The notes: generated from the sequence alone by a model not told the origin. A stretch of 64,000 nt of DNA from Astropecten irregularis (GCA_963971285.1 OZ020263.1:4712001-4776000); one strand, 5' to 3'; positions 27,915 through 49,823 are shown, counted from the first letter of the stretch. Numbers and translations are program-made.

Positions 27915-30900
27915 TCACCTGTTGTCATCAACTGTGATACCAAGGTACTGTTTAAGGTTCTCGTATAGGGTAAATGACACGGCAGCAGCTGGAATAGCTC
28001 TCATGTAGTTGATGCTAAGACCCCTGAATAAGCCTCTGGCACCGTGCTTTGTGTAAACCAAGATCAAGGTCTCCATGCAGGAACTGCGAGTTAAAAAAGA
28101 AAATGGAAATTGAAAATGAAAAAGAAAAGAAGTGAAAACCATATCACACAACAGCACACAAAAGCAAATTTTATGTAAATTTCTGCTACACATGGCTGGC
28201 CAGAAAATGTATAAATGCAAACCAGGCGACAGCCACAAAATAGAGTCATTGCTCTTTCCTAGTGCATCATCTGTTTGGGTAAAAAGTTCCGTAATTTCAG
28301 ACTCGGTCACAGTAGTAAACTGACTTACGTCCCTATTAACAAGGTAAGATTTTTACGGTGCAACTTGCCATTTATTTGGGGAATGAAAAAACACATTATT
28401 GAACAGTCAGAGGTTTCAAATCAAGGTCTCTAATTACTTCAAGGATACATTTAATCTTCTGTGAATGACTCTTAGCGGGCCTGTTTATTTCATCCGCGAA
28501 TCTTGGTCACCCCATTTGACCTTACAAATCCACGTCCCAGAAAAAAGATACGCTAAAATGCGATCCTGAGCAGATTTTGCACATCGGAACACTGATCGAG
28601 TTCCTGAAACAAACAGGCCCTAAATGGTTAAATAACAATCTCAGGACTGTGAAAGTTATTAAGGAGAGAGGCAATTTTGGGGGGGTTTTATCAGATTTTT
28701 AGAAGTAAAAGCCTTCTCACCTGGCTGGGGCAAAATTGGGAACCATGGTACCAAGCTGCATGAATCTTCTTCCAACATCCAGTGGATATCTGAAACACAA
28801 CACACAGAGGGAGGGGAAAACAATTAATTAATTCAATGCTAATTGTTACCTAAAATCATCTTCATATAAACAGGATCAACACAGCAAGTGATAATTTGCT
28901 GCAACTGCTCATCAACCAAAACAATAAACTGAAATCTATAATGCGTAGGAGTTAAGAGGGCCTGATGTTTCGATACTAGCAAGATCATTCTCAGAGCTTC
29001 TCCTTAGAAACATGTAAAACAGGGCCAATATTAATCCTGACAAGCACAGAAAACGTCTTCCTTTAATCACAAATGGAACACCAGTCAGAACTTCCCATGT
29101 CTTTGGCTTGTGATTGGTTCAAGATGTTAACTGTTAAGCATGCAAAACATGTGGAATTTTTCGCTGGTAAACAATTTTGTGCTGAGCAAGGCATTCAACT
29201 GTGCTAATCACCAACGTGCTTCTTTCCATCCAGGCGTAATCAGGTACCCATGAGGGAGGAGATGGCTGTCGTTTAATCAACACTGAGTAAATAGCAGAAT
29301 TTCAAGTTACCTACTTCCCAGGGATTGAAAGTCTAAAATATCCAAGAAATACCTTAAGACCCTGATAAGCACCAGTGATAATAGTGCCATTAGGCAGTGT
29401 CCCAATTCTCTGGCTAAGACTGCAAAAAACACACAAGTCTATGGAAACGGCTGCAGTCACTGGTCAGTGGCTGCCAAGTGACTGCCATAGGTACATGCGT
29501 AAATTGCAGCCGCAGCCAGAGAATTGGGACACGGCCCAAATCCCATGTTTGCTGAATATCAAACATCAGAAATTGTATAGCTACTTACACAATGGTTTGG
29601 GCGAAGGCACCGGCAAATCCACCAATGACCAGGTTGGCCTGTGGCGTCAGCACTCTCTTGCTGGGGTCTGTGGGACATGGCTTGGATAGGTACAGGGGTC
29701 CTTTGATTAATGCATAGACTTTGCCCGTTTCATACGAGTAGAAGGCCGCACCTGTGGAATGGAAAAAAGAAAATTGATAAGTATGGCTGGAAGTTCGATG
29801 AGAAAGTTTCATACAAGGAAACTTCTTTCAACCTTCGAGGTAGGCTTGGGCGGTTTCACGGTAATACCGAGTAGTTACGGTATTTTTTTAATACCGAGCA
29901 ATACCGAGTGTTGTTTTCAAAATACCGAAATACCGACCAACTCGGTTTTCAGTTCCGATACCGCGATCATCAATCCAATCTTGTGTGACCACAAACATTT
30001 TTAGTCATTGCCACTATACATAGTGCCGATCGTGAACAGAAAGACAAAATTACAAGGGCAACATTCTTATCTGGATATTTATAAGACGTACTTGTGAACT
30101 AAATGTGTTGTGACACATGATACTTTTAACAGCCAGACTTGCCAATCATTCTGTTGGGCCTCTCTCGATGTTTTCCCGACTGTGGTTTCCCATTCTGAGA
30201 CAGTACAGAACTTTTACTATCTTTGGTGCTGACCATAAACATGATCACTACTAGGCACTACCATTACCGAAAATGCAGGGAATCGTTCTTTTGTAAATTC
30301 AGATACAAAACAAAGATTTAGAAGTAGCTTTGGCAAAAGATCCCGTAGGGATTAAAACAATGTCAGACCCTTCTACTATAAGCAACGTAAAGCCATATTT
30401 ACACATGTTTGAGATAAAAACACAACACGTGTTTGTAGCTTAGCAGTCAGCACCCCTTGTATAGCTAATGGTTTGGCCCAAGGAGAGGGAGAGGCGCTGG
30501 TAACATTTCCTGTATTGTCACTTAGTTAGTGCACTACACGTGGCTGACGGGTACCAATTATTGTGTGCAAGAGATCGGTGTGAGTTGTGTGTGGCCGGAA
30601 GTGGGGGTGCGTGCGTTATTCGATGGGAAATTTTATCATGTTTACGATGCTGCACGCGGTGATTTGGCAAAAACGACAAACGAAGTATATAACCCCTACA
30701 ACATGAACTACTACCATAAAGAACAAGAGACAACTGTCACAAAATATACACTAGAAACCCTTGGAATATATAAGGAAATACTGGCTAAGACACATCAAAA
30801 AGTAAGTCTTTATTTTTGACGGAACAAATTGACACAATCAGAGGGAAATACACCGGTCGGAAATTCATAATACTTGGAACCACGATCCTGTTTATTTACA

Positions 30901-33900
30901 GTCATGCGCGACTTTTTTGATGACGTAATAGCCCTGTCCAAAATAGTCCACGGTAATACCGAATACCGCGGTATTTTTCTCACGGTATACCGACTACTTG
31001 AAAATTGAATACCGCCCAAGCCTACTTCGAGGTTCGAGGACATTTTGCAGAGGCAACCAAGGTAATGGTCATCGACAGGACAAGCAGTTGCTGCATCAAG
31101 TTGAAGATTTTTTAAAGATAATTTTGATGACGAAAGTACAAAAATTTCACTGAATAGATCGATCCGTCAAGCGCCGCCCAGTTTGTTTCTGACCAATCAC
31201 AGCCGTGGCTTATGTCCGACACACTTTCACTTAAGTCTGACAAGTGTGCGCGCGTAGCCGCGTATATGGAGCGCGCGACTGGAACATGCAGTGAGGCATT
31301 GAGAGGAAAGTATGTTAATTGCCCAAGTGTGCAGTGGGAGAGGCTTACTGGACCAGTCTTTTATAATATTAATCATTAATCAAGAAGTTTTGACTTGCTT
31401 GTTCAAGTCAGTCAAACTGTCTAGCACGCTCAAATCAAATGATCTAATAACAAGCAACCTCCTGAATACCGTACAGGCGCTCTACACACTGAGCTCAGTT
31501 GGTAGAGCGCCTGTACGGTATTCAGGAGGATGCTGGTTCGAATCCCGCTCCAGTCAATTTTTATTTGTTAACCTTTCAATGACTTAAAATTAAGTCAGTT
31601 TCCCTTGTGGTTATTTGATGATCTAATAACAAAGTAACTTTCCCAGCCTTCAAGTGACTTCCGTAGTCATTCACTGAGTTCGCAGGGATTTTAAACTTTT
31701 TAAAACGTACCTGCATAAGGCACCATTCCTAACATCGTTGGACCCACACCTCTGTAGAGAGCTTTCAACTGACCCTCCTGGCAATAAATGAATGGAGAAT
31801 AAAATACAGTGATTATTTCCTGTGCTGTGGAAACTGTTGAGAAAACTATGGGATTTTGTGTACACAATTTTAGTGCAATCTTTCCCACATTGCATATCTT
31901 ATATACCTCCACTGCATACCGGTACTTCCGGCCCATCCACGAAAGGGTCCATGTATAATGAGAGTGAGCCAAATTTTTCATCAATAATCCTGAAAATACT
32001 TCAGGATTTTCACATAATCAATCTGCAAACGGAAAATCAAAAGCCCCCTATAGTACCAGAAATCTTTGAAACAAAAGCCGAAGGATCTAGGCCCTACACT
32101 TACCTTGTGCCATATGGATTTGCATGTGTGCAGAATGCCTCTGTATAAACACTCTCCTTTGACTTGGTATGCTAGCCTTGATCTGACCATGTCCAAGGGA
32201 TATGTGAAAACCACCGCAATGACACCTGCAAGTCAAAACATGCAAAAAAATATCAAAATGTAAGCCTAAATTACTGTATCTTGCACACCTCATTCAAAAG
32301 GAAATGTGTGGTTTCATGGCTTTTTAATATTTTTTAGCACAAGAGCCAAGATAATTTCTATTGTGTTTTTAAATGCAAATAGCAATAAATATATTGAATT
32401 GAATTGAATTCTGTCGAGGAACCTCAGGGAAACAAGGCAACTGACAATTTTGGACATCGGCTGGATAAGGGTGGATAGCGCGGTGGTAAACCACTACTGC
32501 AGTAAATGTATTCCTGAGGTCCTAGGTTCAAATCTCACACAAGTTGCTGTCCTTTAATGACTCAAACCAGGGGCCAATTTTATAGAGCTGCTTAAGCACC
32601 AAATTCTGCTTAAAGCACCCAAAATCTTGGTAAATAAATTCAGTATGCCAGCCAAAACTCCTTGCGAATGCTGTGCTCAGGAAAAAATGGCAGAATACAA
32701 GTCAACAGCGGTAAACATCACATGAAAATTTGGCTGGCAATCCTGTTTGATCGAGGAAGACTTTTCATGCTTAAGCAATTTTTGTGCTTAAGCAGCTGTA
32801 TGAAATTGGTCCCAGGTTTGGCAGTTGCTGGCTACCAGAGCTTTGGAGCAGACTGGTAGAGGAGTAAGTGGCTGATCTGTGACTGAAGATACACTATATT
32901 AATCTGAAACGGACTGGCTCGGGGTACTTTGATGGTCGTGTTGGGGTGGTTACGAGTCAGCATTTAGCTTTGTGGTTGCCCTAGATGATGAGGATTGAGG
33001 CCTCTCAGGAACACAAGGATCGGGGTTCTTGTATAAAAAAAAATGGACTTTGGTGAAACTTCAATTTAAAGAAGCCAAAGATCGTACCTGCTAAGGAGCC
33101 TGACAGAAGTTTCCGTTTCGTTTTCTGTAACAGAAAAATGGAGAACAACAATGTTTTTAATAGCACAATGATGTTTAAAATAACCCTAAAAAATGAAAAA
33201 CATTTACAAACTTGTTGTGGACAGTCACTACCAATTTCTCCCAGTGAAATAAAGAATACGCTGTGACAGACTGTTAACCAACAAAGTCGTAAGACTAGTA
33301 ACTTGAAAGGCTGAAAATGAAATGTACAGCATGTAATGTCGGTTGGTTATATTAAGTTAAACTGACCTTTTTTAACCAATCGTAGGCCACAAACTGGATA
33401 GCACCGTAAGGGAATGTCCGCACCATCATAGCTCCATTACCCCTGTAGAGTCCCCTAACGCCTTCATACTCGACCACTTTAGCAACGGAAGACCACACAC
33501 CTGCGTGGAAGTAAACAATGAAAATATAAATATTCAGACACTGGTCAAGATTCTGCCAGGATTGAAACATCGGGCCTTTCTTGTGGTAGCTTTATATCTA
33601 TATGTTTCAGGTTATTTTTTGGTTGATGAGCAGCTTGCAGCAGTTTATTACAAGTATTGAAAACTAATATCATTACTGATGAGATTCTAGTGCACATGAG
33701 GCGAGCCCAGCTTGTATTGTACAGATTTCTTTACCTGCTAACACTATAAATTTCAATGTACTGGGAATTGTTTGGGCTTAACATACTACTCAATACTAGG
33801 CTGATCATGAGGGTGCCCAACTCGCACTGTCCGCACTAGACTTTTCGTCTTGAAAAAGTGTTTCAGGAATTCTTCCTGAGCAGAAGTTGGCCGGTAGAAA

Positions 33901-35466
33901 TACCCGCGCGGGTCGGAAAAGTAACTGAGAGGAAGACTTCCTGAGACGTCTGCACTGGACTTAAAATGGGTAAAGTACCCAGCGTCTCGCAACTTTGCCC
34001 TAAAATAGTCCAGCGCAGACATGGCTTTATTTAATGCACACCTCTGTTAGTCAAAAATCGTACATGGCCTTACCAAGATGACGGTAGTACCTATGGTGGG
34101 CTTGAAGAAGAATTTTGACCCTGTCTAATGGTGCTGTTGTGACTTTGCCGCAGCATCCTGCAATGCCTGCAATGGATAAAAAACAAAAATCCTTTTTAAG
34201 TAGTCCAGTATATTCCACACTTCTGGGCTTTAAAGATTATTGTTTCCTTCCTCCATGGGTAGGTGTAGAGGATTAGGGTTAAGAAAATAAAAATATAAAT
34301 GATTGCAGGGATAAAACTTAAAAGTCTCTTAAAAAAATGAAGATTAATATTAAATAGGGCCTTAAAAAATAAGTCGCTATAAGGCCTACTGAAAAAGTCG
34401 CAAGGGACAAAAGTCGAACTAAACATGGACTGGAGAAAGTCTTTTTTCTCCTTGAACTAAGGAAGTAGTAGGTGTACATATTTTGCCAGCACCGCCATAA
34501 GTTGGTATTTTGATAATGATATTATTATTTAACCAATTCTCAAAATGTCATGCCTGCCTTCTCTTATCTTGCCAAAATGAAATGAAAGTTGGCCAATGAG
34601 ACAGGAACCAAATAAACTTGTGACCAAGTCATTCAAAGTCGCGGTGATCGTCTCTTCTTTCAAGCAACTCTTGCAAAACCGCTCTACTTTCTAAATTCTA
34701 GCAAGACTCCTGGGGCCGATTTCATAAAACTTACGACGCGTCGCGGAGTTAAGACGCATCCTTTTTCTATGGACTCACTGCATAGATGCGACGCGTCGCA
34801 GCTAGGACGGGTCGCAAATCGAGTTGCGACGTGTCGCAGAGCTTTATATTTATGAAATCGGCCCCTGGCGCGCTGCGGCGAGATTTCAGCTCTCGAGACC
34901 ACTAAAAAAGAACCGTTTCGCGACTTCGAACAACTTGCACTTGGCCACGAACAACTTGCACTTGGCCACAAGTCTAGGAGTAGGATTAATAGGCCTAGGA
35001 ACCAAATACAGATTTACAAAACATTCAGGGACTGCACTGCTGCAGCCCTCAATAAATTAAATAATTATGCAAATATCTAGTTCTAGCTAACGTAGTCGGC
35101 CTCCTACCAATTATTAAACTTTTTAAATTAAATTGTCTTTCTTCTTATTTCATTTCATAAACATAAATTACAGCTTAACCGCACCACCCAAGCTAATCGG
35201 ACCATGCAATGATGCACTTTGTACATAACGAGGTCATACAACAAGGTCATGTTGTTCACGTGTACCTTGCGTGAACAAATCCGGTAATGGTAACCTTACC
35301 AAAAATTGTTCAACCAAAAGCAAAGAAAGTTACGCCTCTAAAACCTGTCCAAAATCGCACATTTTAACACAAAATGGCAAAAAACGAGCTTCAGTAAGAT
35401 TACCGCCGAAGGAACAGAAATAAACCTACCACCAGCGAGTAAATGTTGGGTGATTTCGACAGACAT
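27915..35466 (-). CDS. SLC25A16: SLC25A16-type mitochondrial carrier (Graves disease carrier), complete
   Basis: Nine exons: 35430-35466, 34074-34166, 33367-33500, 33088-33124, 32104-32225, 31711-31777, 29589-29751, 28721-28789 and 27915-28083. They give 296 residues with every phase consistent. The three mitochondrial-carrier signatures are present: APLDRVK (residues about 24-30), YPLDMVR (109-115) and YPLDVGR (219-225). Each opens one repeat of two membrane helices in the inner-membrane carrier fold. Family-diagnostic stretches are GGIAGCC, YRGNGAMMVRTFPYGAIQF, LAYQVKGECLYRGI, PTMLGMVPYAG and GLFRGLSINYMRAIPAAAVSF, matching SLC25A16 rather than SLC25A42. The family is linked to mitochondrial CoA supply or transport; the substrate is not shown by sequence. 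The N terminus is short: only about 8 residues precede the first helix, against about 40 in human. The start is the only ATG in frame in exon 1. A 1.2 kb hAT element lies in the intron between 29751 and 31711. Confidence 0.95.
28477..28620. mobile_element. GGGCCTGTTT MITE, two copies (also 38338-38451)
   Basis: Ends GGGCCTGTTTATTTCATCCG and AAACAGGCCC, about 144 bp. The second copy at 38338-38451 is in ADH5 intron 1 with the same ends and the shared TACGCTAAAA/TTTTAGCGTA segment. Confidence 0.72.
29841..31024. mobile_element. hAT-type element in an SLC25A16 intron
   Basis: Termini TAGGCTTGGGCGGT and ACCGCCCAAGCCTA are perfect inverted repeats. They are flanked by the 8-bp duplication CTTCGAGG (29833-29840 and 31025-31032). 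Many ATACCG motifs crowd both ends, a typical subterminal transposase-binding arrangement. Length is 1184 bp. No transposase was recognised; a 96-codon frame at 30529-30819 has no family signal. Confidence 0.88.
31455..31600 (+). repeat. tRNA-derived SINE preceded by an inverted piece of itself
   Basis: GAGCTCAGTTGGTAGAGCGC and the B box GGTTCGAATCCC are present. The left flank CCGTACAGGCGCTCTAC is the inverse of GTAGAGCGCCTGTACGG inside the SINE. It is in an SLC25A16 intron. Confidence 0.75.
32572..32811. mobile_element. GGCCAATTT-TAGAGCTGCTTAAGC MITE, copy 1
   Basis: Ends GGCCAATTTTATAGAGCTGC and the inverse of GACCAATTTCATACAGCTGC, flanked by CCAGG (32567-32571, 32812-32816). 240 bp, in an SLC25A16 intron. 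Confidence 0.82.
33790..34026. mobile_element. Copy 2 of the AGCCCTGTCTGC MITE
   Basis: It shares AGAAGTTGGCCGGTAGAA, AGGAAGACTTCC and TGCACTGGACTTAAAA with copy 1. The right end GCGCAGACATGGCT matches the terminal repeat; the left end is decayed. It lies between SLC25A16 exons 2 and 3. Confidence 0.65.
34714..34863. mobile_element. GGCCGATTTCATAAA MITE with CCTGG target duplication
   Basis: 150 bp, ends GGCCGATTTCATAAA and TTTATGAAATCGGCC, internal ACGCGTCGC repeats, flanked by CCTGG (34709-34713, 34864-34868). It is in the first SLC25A16 intron. Confidence 0.82.
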
Positions 35467-35594
35467 ACCGCGCGCCGGTTCCGTCAGCTGTAGTCAGCGA
35501 CACATGTACCTGCTATCTGTCAATGCTATTATTATGCGTATTGTATTTTTGTGCATAATGTTTACACAATGTTGATATGGTCCGATCCGTGTGC

Positions 35595-36163
35595 TAGTCT
35601 GGTTCCCGGACCCAAAAAGCGCCAGACTATTGTCTGTCAAATATAGGGTCCGGTATCGGCTACGTGTACTGGAGGGTCACGTGACCAAAAAGACCAAGTT
35701 TTGGTCTTTTACGGAAAAATCCGAAACATTACGAACTCGTTTTCGTTCAACTTCGGATAGTAACGTTGACTTTCGGCTATTTCCGACAGGTCACGCGAGG
35801 TCACGTATTTCAGGAAAAGACAAGTCATGTAAATATGTTACATTCCGGCTACAGTTAGCCCAAATAGAGCATAATTATTGTTCACATACAACAGAGCACT
35901 TTTCCTATTATGCACTTTTGAGGAGTTTGTTGTATGGTTTTTTCCCACCCTTTGATTTCTTATTCTGTCCAGATAAAATTGCATGTGCTTACAAAAGTGC
36001 AAAAATGAATGCTAAAATTGATTCTCGGTAAACGCTAAAACTAGCTTCCGCGCCTGCGCAGACATGACAGCTGTGTCATGTTCTATTTTTAACCGTAGCC
36101 GATACCTGACCTAAGATTTTTAATAAGAGTCGTCAGGGAATCTTTGGGCAGGGAACCAGACTA
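35595..36163. mobile_element. 569-bp inverted-repeat element just upstream of SLC25A16
   Basis: It starts TAGTCTGGTTCCC and ends GGGAACCAGACTA, with inner matches (GTATCGGCTACG and CGTAGCCGATAC). The 10-bp direct repeat ATCCGTGTGC is at 35585-35594 and 36164-36173. A 9-10-bp duplication suggests a Mutator-like relative. It lies 129 bp upstream of the SLC25A16 ATG. Its internal ORF (35591-36031, plus) has no recognised domain. Confidence 0.8.
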
Positions 36164-37043
36164 ATCCGTGTGCATGCAGTGGTCTGATATGCAAATTTCA
36201 TACAAGGATGCTCTTTTGTGCACCTGTGTACTTGACGACCAACGCATGCGCAACAAGCTCAACTGCACGATGTGTCATTCTTGCCTAGCCGGATCTGAAA
36301 AAATACTTTGGCTGCGGCTATGAATAACACACAGGCATATGGGATAATGCGGAAGCGGCTTGCTAGCGGCTTTAATAGTTTATCGCTCGCAGTAGTCCTA
36401 CTTGTAAGTAGTATCATGGAGGTATTTCTACCTCAATGGTAGTAGGCACATAAACTGCCGGTGTAACAGATAAATCTGTCCATTCAGCAAATGCGTACGG
36501 CAGACAAAAATAATTACCTAGGTAATTAAAATTGTCCCTCGGATAACTGTACATGTAATGGCCACCAAACCGTGTGAATGTGTCCCCGGACAACTTTACA
36601 TGACTACAATCTTGTAAATGTCCGGGCAGACACACTTTTGGGGGACTAATGTAACCTTTACACCAGTGTATTTTATAAAACTGTAATCATAAAGTTAAAA
36701 ATAGAAATCTATATTTAACTGATAACGCAAATCTATTACATAACATTGATTGTGGCACAAACTTTGCACGTTGGATATCGATGCAAAGTATAATAGCATA
36801 ATACAGTGAATAAAATCATGGATGTTTTTAGATTTTAAAACGCTTCCATCAGCGAAGAGCTGGGGGGCCCAATGATTTTTGGCGAAATTGAAGCAATGTT
36901 GAAAGACTTACAACCCTCTGATTCATTTCTTTGGGGAGGGTTATTAGTAGCTCGAATTAATTTAGTAGAATACTAAGCATCAGTATTTCAAATCTGTAGC
37001 CAAAAGTCTCTTATGTAATTTTTTTTTTTACAATACTTTTTTA

Positions 37044-37412
37044 AAGGTAGTGCCATATATTTTGTTAAGAAACCAAAACACAAATGTTCACAGATATATG
37101 TTTAACTTACAGGGTATGAAGATGGTGGTGGTAGAAACATACCATTACAATTTTTCCGCCTGAAATTGTGTATTCATCCAGAAATAAGTAACAAACGACC
37201 AGAAATCTTTTTCATCTTTTAAATGATCAAAAATAAAAGAGAAAAGACTTAAGAAATACTGTGGCCGTTTTTCACTGTTTTGGCAACTTGAAAAAGTGGG
37301 CACCGATGGGCCCGACTGAAATTTTCACAGATGACTATTACTGTACCTTCCTTGATATTTTTGCCCATGAATCTGTATTTCTTTGACAAAAACCAAAGTA
37401 TGATATTACCTT
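37044..37412. mobile_element. Same TA-flanked MITE family, copy 3
   Basis: It begins AAGGTAGTGCCATA and ends AAGTATGATATTACCTT with TA on both sides. The internal palindrome is slightly decayed. It lies between SLC25A16 and ADH5. Confidence 0.82.
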
Positions 37413-37599
37413 TAAATGTCACAATCACAATTGATGTGATTCTAATTCTAATTTTAATCATACAGTGTTTATTTCCGACCCTAATGCGATATGTAGAGGA
37501 TGCACAACAATTCTCAGACTTGAATTCAAGTCTAGCTGGACCAAGAATTCAACACGTGGGGCCTCGAACGAGAACGAGGTTGATGCTGTGCAGTACATA

Positions 37600-38034
37600 C
37601 GGTGGATGATTTCCGCCAAGAATGTTTTTTTATGGTGGCGATATAACGCCCCATTATGACATTAAACGCACATGTTCGGCGTATTTACGGCATCATAAAC
37701 GTCTTAATTGACATAACGTTTGTAAATACTCATCGGTAGGCATATAAATACGCCATAGCATGGAGGAAGGAAACTACTTGCATTTGCTAAGCTGGACATA
37801 CTGGAGGTCCGTATATATTTCAAGGTAAAATCATGAGTTTTTCCTACCGTGGTAAAATAGCTTAGAGTGTTTTAACGCCTAAATAAAGCCCTAAAATAAG
37901 GGCGTTATAACGCCTTACTCCTTAAATAATGGCGTTATAACGCGGCGAAGTTAGGGCGTTCGCTAGGACCGACCTATTTAGGGCGTTATTAAACCTTTAA
38001 AAATGATAATAATCTTGGCGGAAATCAGCCACCG
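37600..38034. mobile_element. TA-flanked MITE directly upstream of ADH5
   Basis: The ends CGGTGG and CCACCG continue as an inverted pair with TGATTTCCGCCAAGA and TCTTGGCGGAAATCA. TA stands at both junctions (37598-37599 and 38035-38036). The interior holds several copies of the palindrome GGCGTTATAACGCC and half-sites GGGCGTT. Its right end is 156 bp from the ADH5 start codon. Confidence 0.75.
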
Positions 38035-38190
38035 TAATTTCATAATAGTGCATGCAGCAGCTGCCTGGGGTCAAGGATACGCATGTTCTTTTCGCTTTGC
38101 TGACCGTGTTGGAGAGGTTCTACCTGAACTGAACTCCCGTGATTTGGAACTTTTTGACCACAAGTTTTAAATATCAAAGCATTCTACAAG

Positions 38191-47785
<9,595 letters not shown>

Positions 47786-48915
47786 AGCATGTCCCAACAA
47801 CATCCAATCGACGGACAGAAAGACTGAGGAAAAAATTTACGTTTTACGTAGAATCATCACAAACTGAATGTGTAAGCCATTTTTTTTTTTTTTTTACCTA
47901 TAATCAAAAAATGAAAAATTATATAAAGAGACAAACATAATTGTTCAAAAAATACTATGATTAAAAAAAGTCATATTTTACAATTTTTGTTCTTTGTGTT
48001 GCGTGAAAATGAAAAATTAAAAATGCCATTGATTAAATTGCGTGTATGTAAATCATTAAAATCATTTAAAATGATCAACTTGGATACCGTAAAAAAGAAA
48101 TCATAAAAATCATTGAAAATGATTATAAACTAGCATATATTTGTTTTAATGCTAGGATTTTGTTTGGTTATAGCAAGCCAAATGCATCCTTTGCAAAAAA
48201 GGTAATTAAGTCTTAAATCCTGTTTTATTTTTGTGAGCTTGTTTGAGAATGCTCCTTTAAAAAAACAAATGAAACTAAATAATATAGCATTTATTTTATT
48301 CAATCATTACTATGATGTATTATTGTTGTCCATGTAATGTATTCAAAATAATCAGTCAAAGATTGAAGTTTGTTAAAAAATTTATGCACTGGGCTTCAAG
48401 GAACTTGCCTCTGTTGCCATAGTAACATTTGAGCCCTTAGCAACGAGTCAGTGAGCAAGGCAGGGGCAACCGTGGCAACAGTTGCTTAGTGATAGATTTT
48501 TCATTTTGTAGCACTGTTTTAACATTTACACTGAAGTGAGCATGTAACATACTGTCAATTGCATAAAATGTTCAGTATGATGCACTTCAAATCGTCACGT
48601 GCATGTACGCAAACTTGTAAACGAAGTACCTTAACCCTAACCCTCTACACTTGCCACACAAGACAAGAGCTGCTTACAACATATTACTACAGTCTCCAAA
48701 GGGGAACTGGATTACATGTACATGTATAACCCATGCATTGACCATGATTACCATAAAAAACCACACTGGTGTATTGTGATATTCAGGATACTGCACTTAC
48801 CCCAAAAAAAATATAAAGTGTGGTTAATTGTGGTATGCAGGAGGGTTAGGATGCAAGATTTCCTGCTCACGTAAGCAGATCAGCATCACTTACTACTAAG
48901 CAGTGCAGCTATCAG

Positions 48916-49081
48916 GCCTGGAATTAAGTTCTGAAAGGGGCAAGGCCACTTTTTCATTGCAAGGGGCACGTCCATTGGAAAATCATAATGTCTATGGAAA
49001 TATTTGAAGGGGCACCAAGGCCAAGAACCAGGGCAACGAAGGCCATGGCCTCCGTGGCGTGGCCTCTGTTTAATTCCAGGC
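48916..49081. mobile_element. GGCCTGGAATTAA MITE, copy 1 (copy 2 at 55428-55591)
   Basis: Ends GGCCTGGAATTAAGTTC and TTTAATTCCAGGC. Both copies share GAAAATCATAATGTCTATGG and GGCCATGGCCTCCGT-like segments. Copy 2 is inverted, in the METAP1 intron between exons 4 and 5. Confidence 0.75.
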
Positions 49082-49477
49082 TTGAGCTATGAAATTGATC
49101 GTTGGTCCTTACCATTTTCTTTAAGACAATTTGCTTGATTTGTTCCTCTGATGATTTTGTATTCTGGCTCCATTTATTCCACATAATTAAAGATCAATCA
49201 TGGTTGTGGGTCTTTAAATTTGTTTTCAGAATAAAAGATCAAAAAGAAAACAAAAGCTATCTCATTGTGTTTCTTCACTGTTCGGAATTTCCCAGGCACT
49301 GTTGTCTACAATGGGCTCCTATCTATTAAAGACATTGTTACAGTTTAAACTTTTTTGTGGATGCAAGCCAACCATAAATTAATGAGCAACAAATGACTTA
49401 AATTGAGTCACTGACGAGCTTGAGTCAGTGCAGCCTTGGACTGACTCCCCTGTCATCCAGCTCACCTCACTCCTTTA

Positions 49478-49823
49478 AAAGTATTATCATACTTTGGTTT
49501 TTATCCAAGAACTACACATTCATGTGCAAAAATATCAAGGAAGATACAGTAACAGTCATCTGTGACAATTTCAGTCCCATACTGTGCCCACTTTTTGAGA
49601 AAACAGTGAAAATCAGCCAGTCTTTTCTCTTTTATTTTTGATCTTTTAAAAGATCAAAAAGATTTTTGATCGTTGTTTGACTAATTTCTGGATAAATACA
49701 CAATTTCAGGCGGAAATATTTGAACGGTATGTTACTACCACCACCGTCTTCACACCCTGTAAGTTATACGTAAATCTGTGAACATTTCTGTTTTGGTGTC
49801 TTACCAAAGTATGATACTACCTT
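49478..49823. mobile_element. Same TA-flanked MITE family, copy 4, with a decayed copy after it
   Basis: AAAGTATTATCATACTTTGG at the left and CAAAGTATGATACTACCTT at the right, flanked by TA, with the same internal palindrome. A much more diverged copy in the other orientation follows at about 50210-50540. Other scraps are at about 18770-18860 and 43205-43365. Confidence 0.8.

Larger units (their letters stand above)
35467..38190. promoter_or_regulatory. Head-to-head SLC25A16 / ADH5 intergenic region
   Basis: SLC25A16 starts leftward at 35466 and ADH5 rightward at 38191, so both promoters must lie here. Three DNA transposons (35595-36163, 37044-37412, 37600-38034) occupy about half of it. 36170-37040 shows no gene or clear repeat. 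No TATA box could be assigned with confidence. The ADH5 5' UTR probably begins between 38035 and 38190. Confidence 0.6.

Noticed and set aside
30529-30819. 96-codon frame inside the hAT element
   Set aside because: No BED finger, RNase-H or dimerisation signature of a hAT transposase was visible.
48630-48660. TTAACCCTAACCCT-like telomere motif (also 24515-24535)
   Set aside because: Only one or two units, inside a dispersed repeat shared by at least three sites (for example 55370-55420). It is not an interstitial telomere array.
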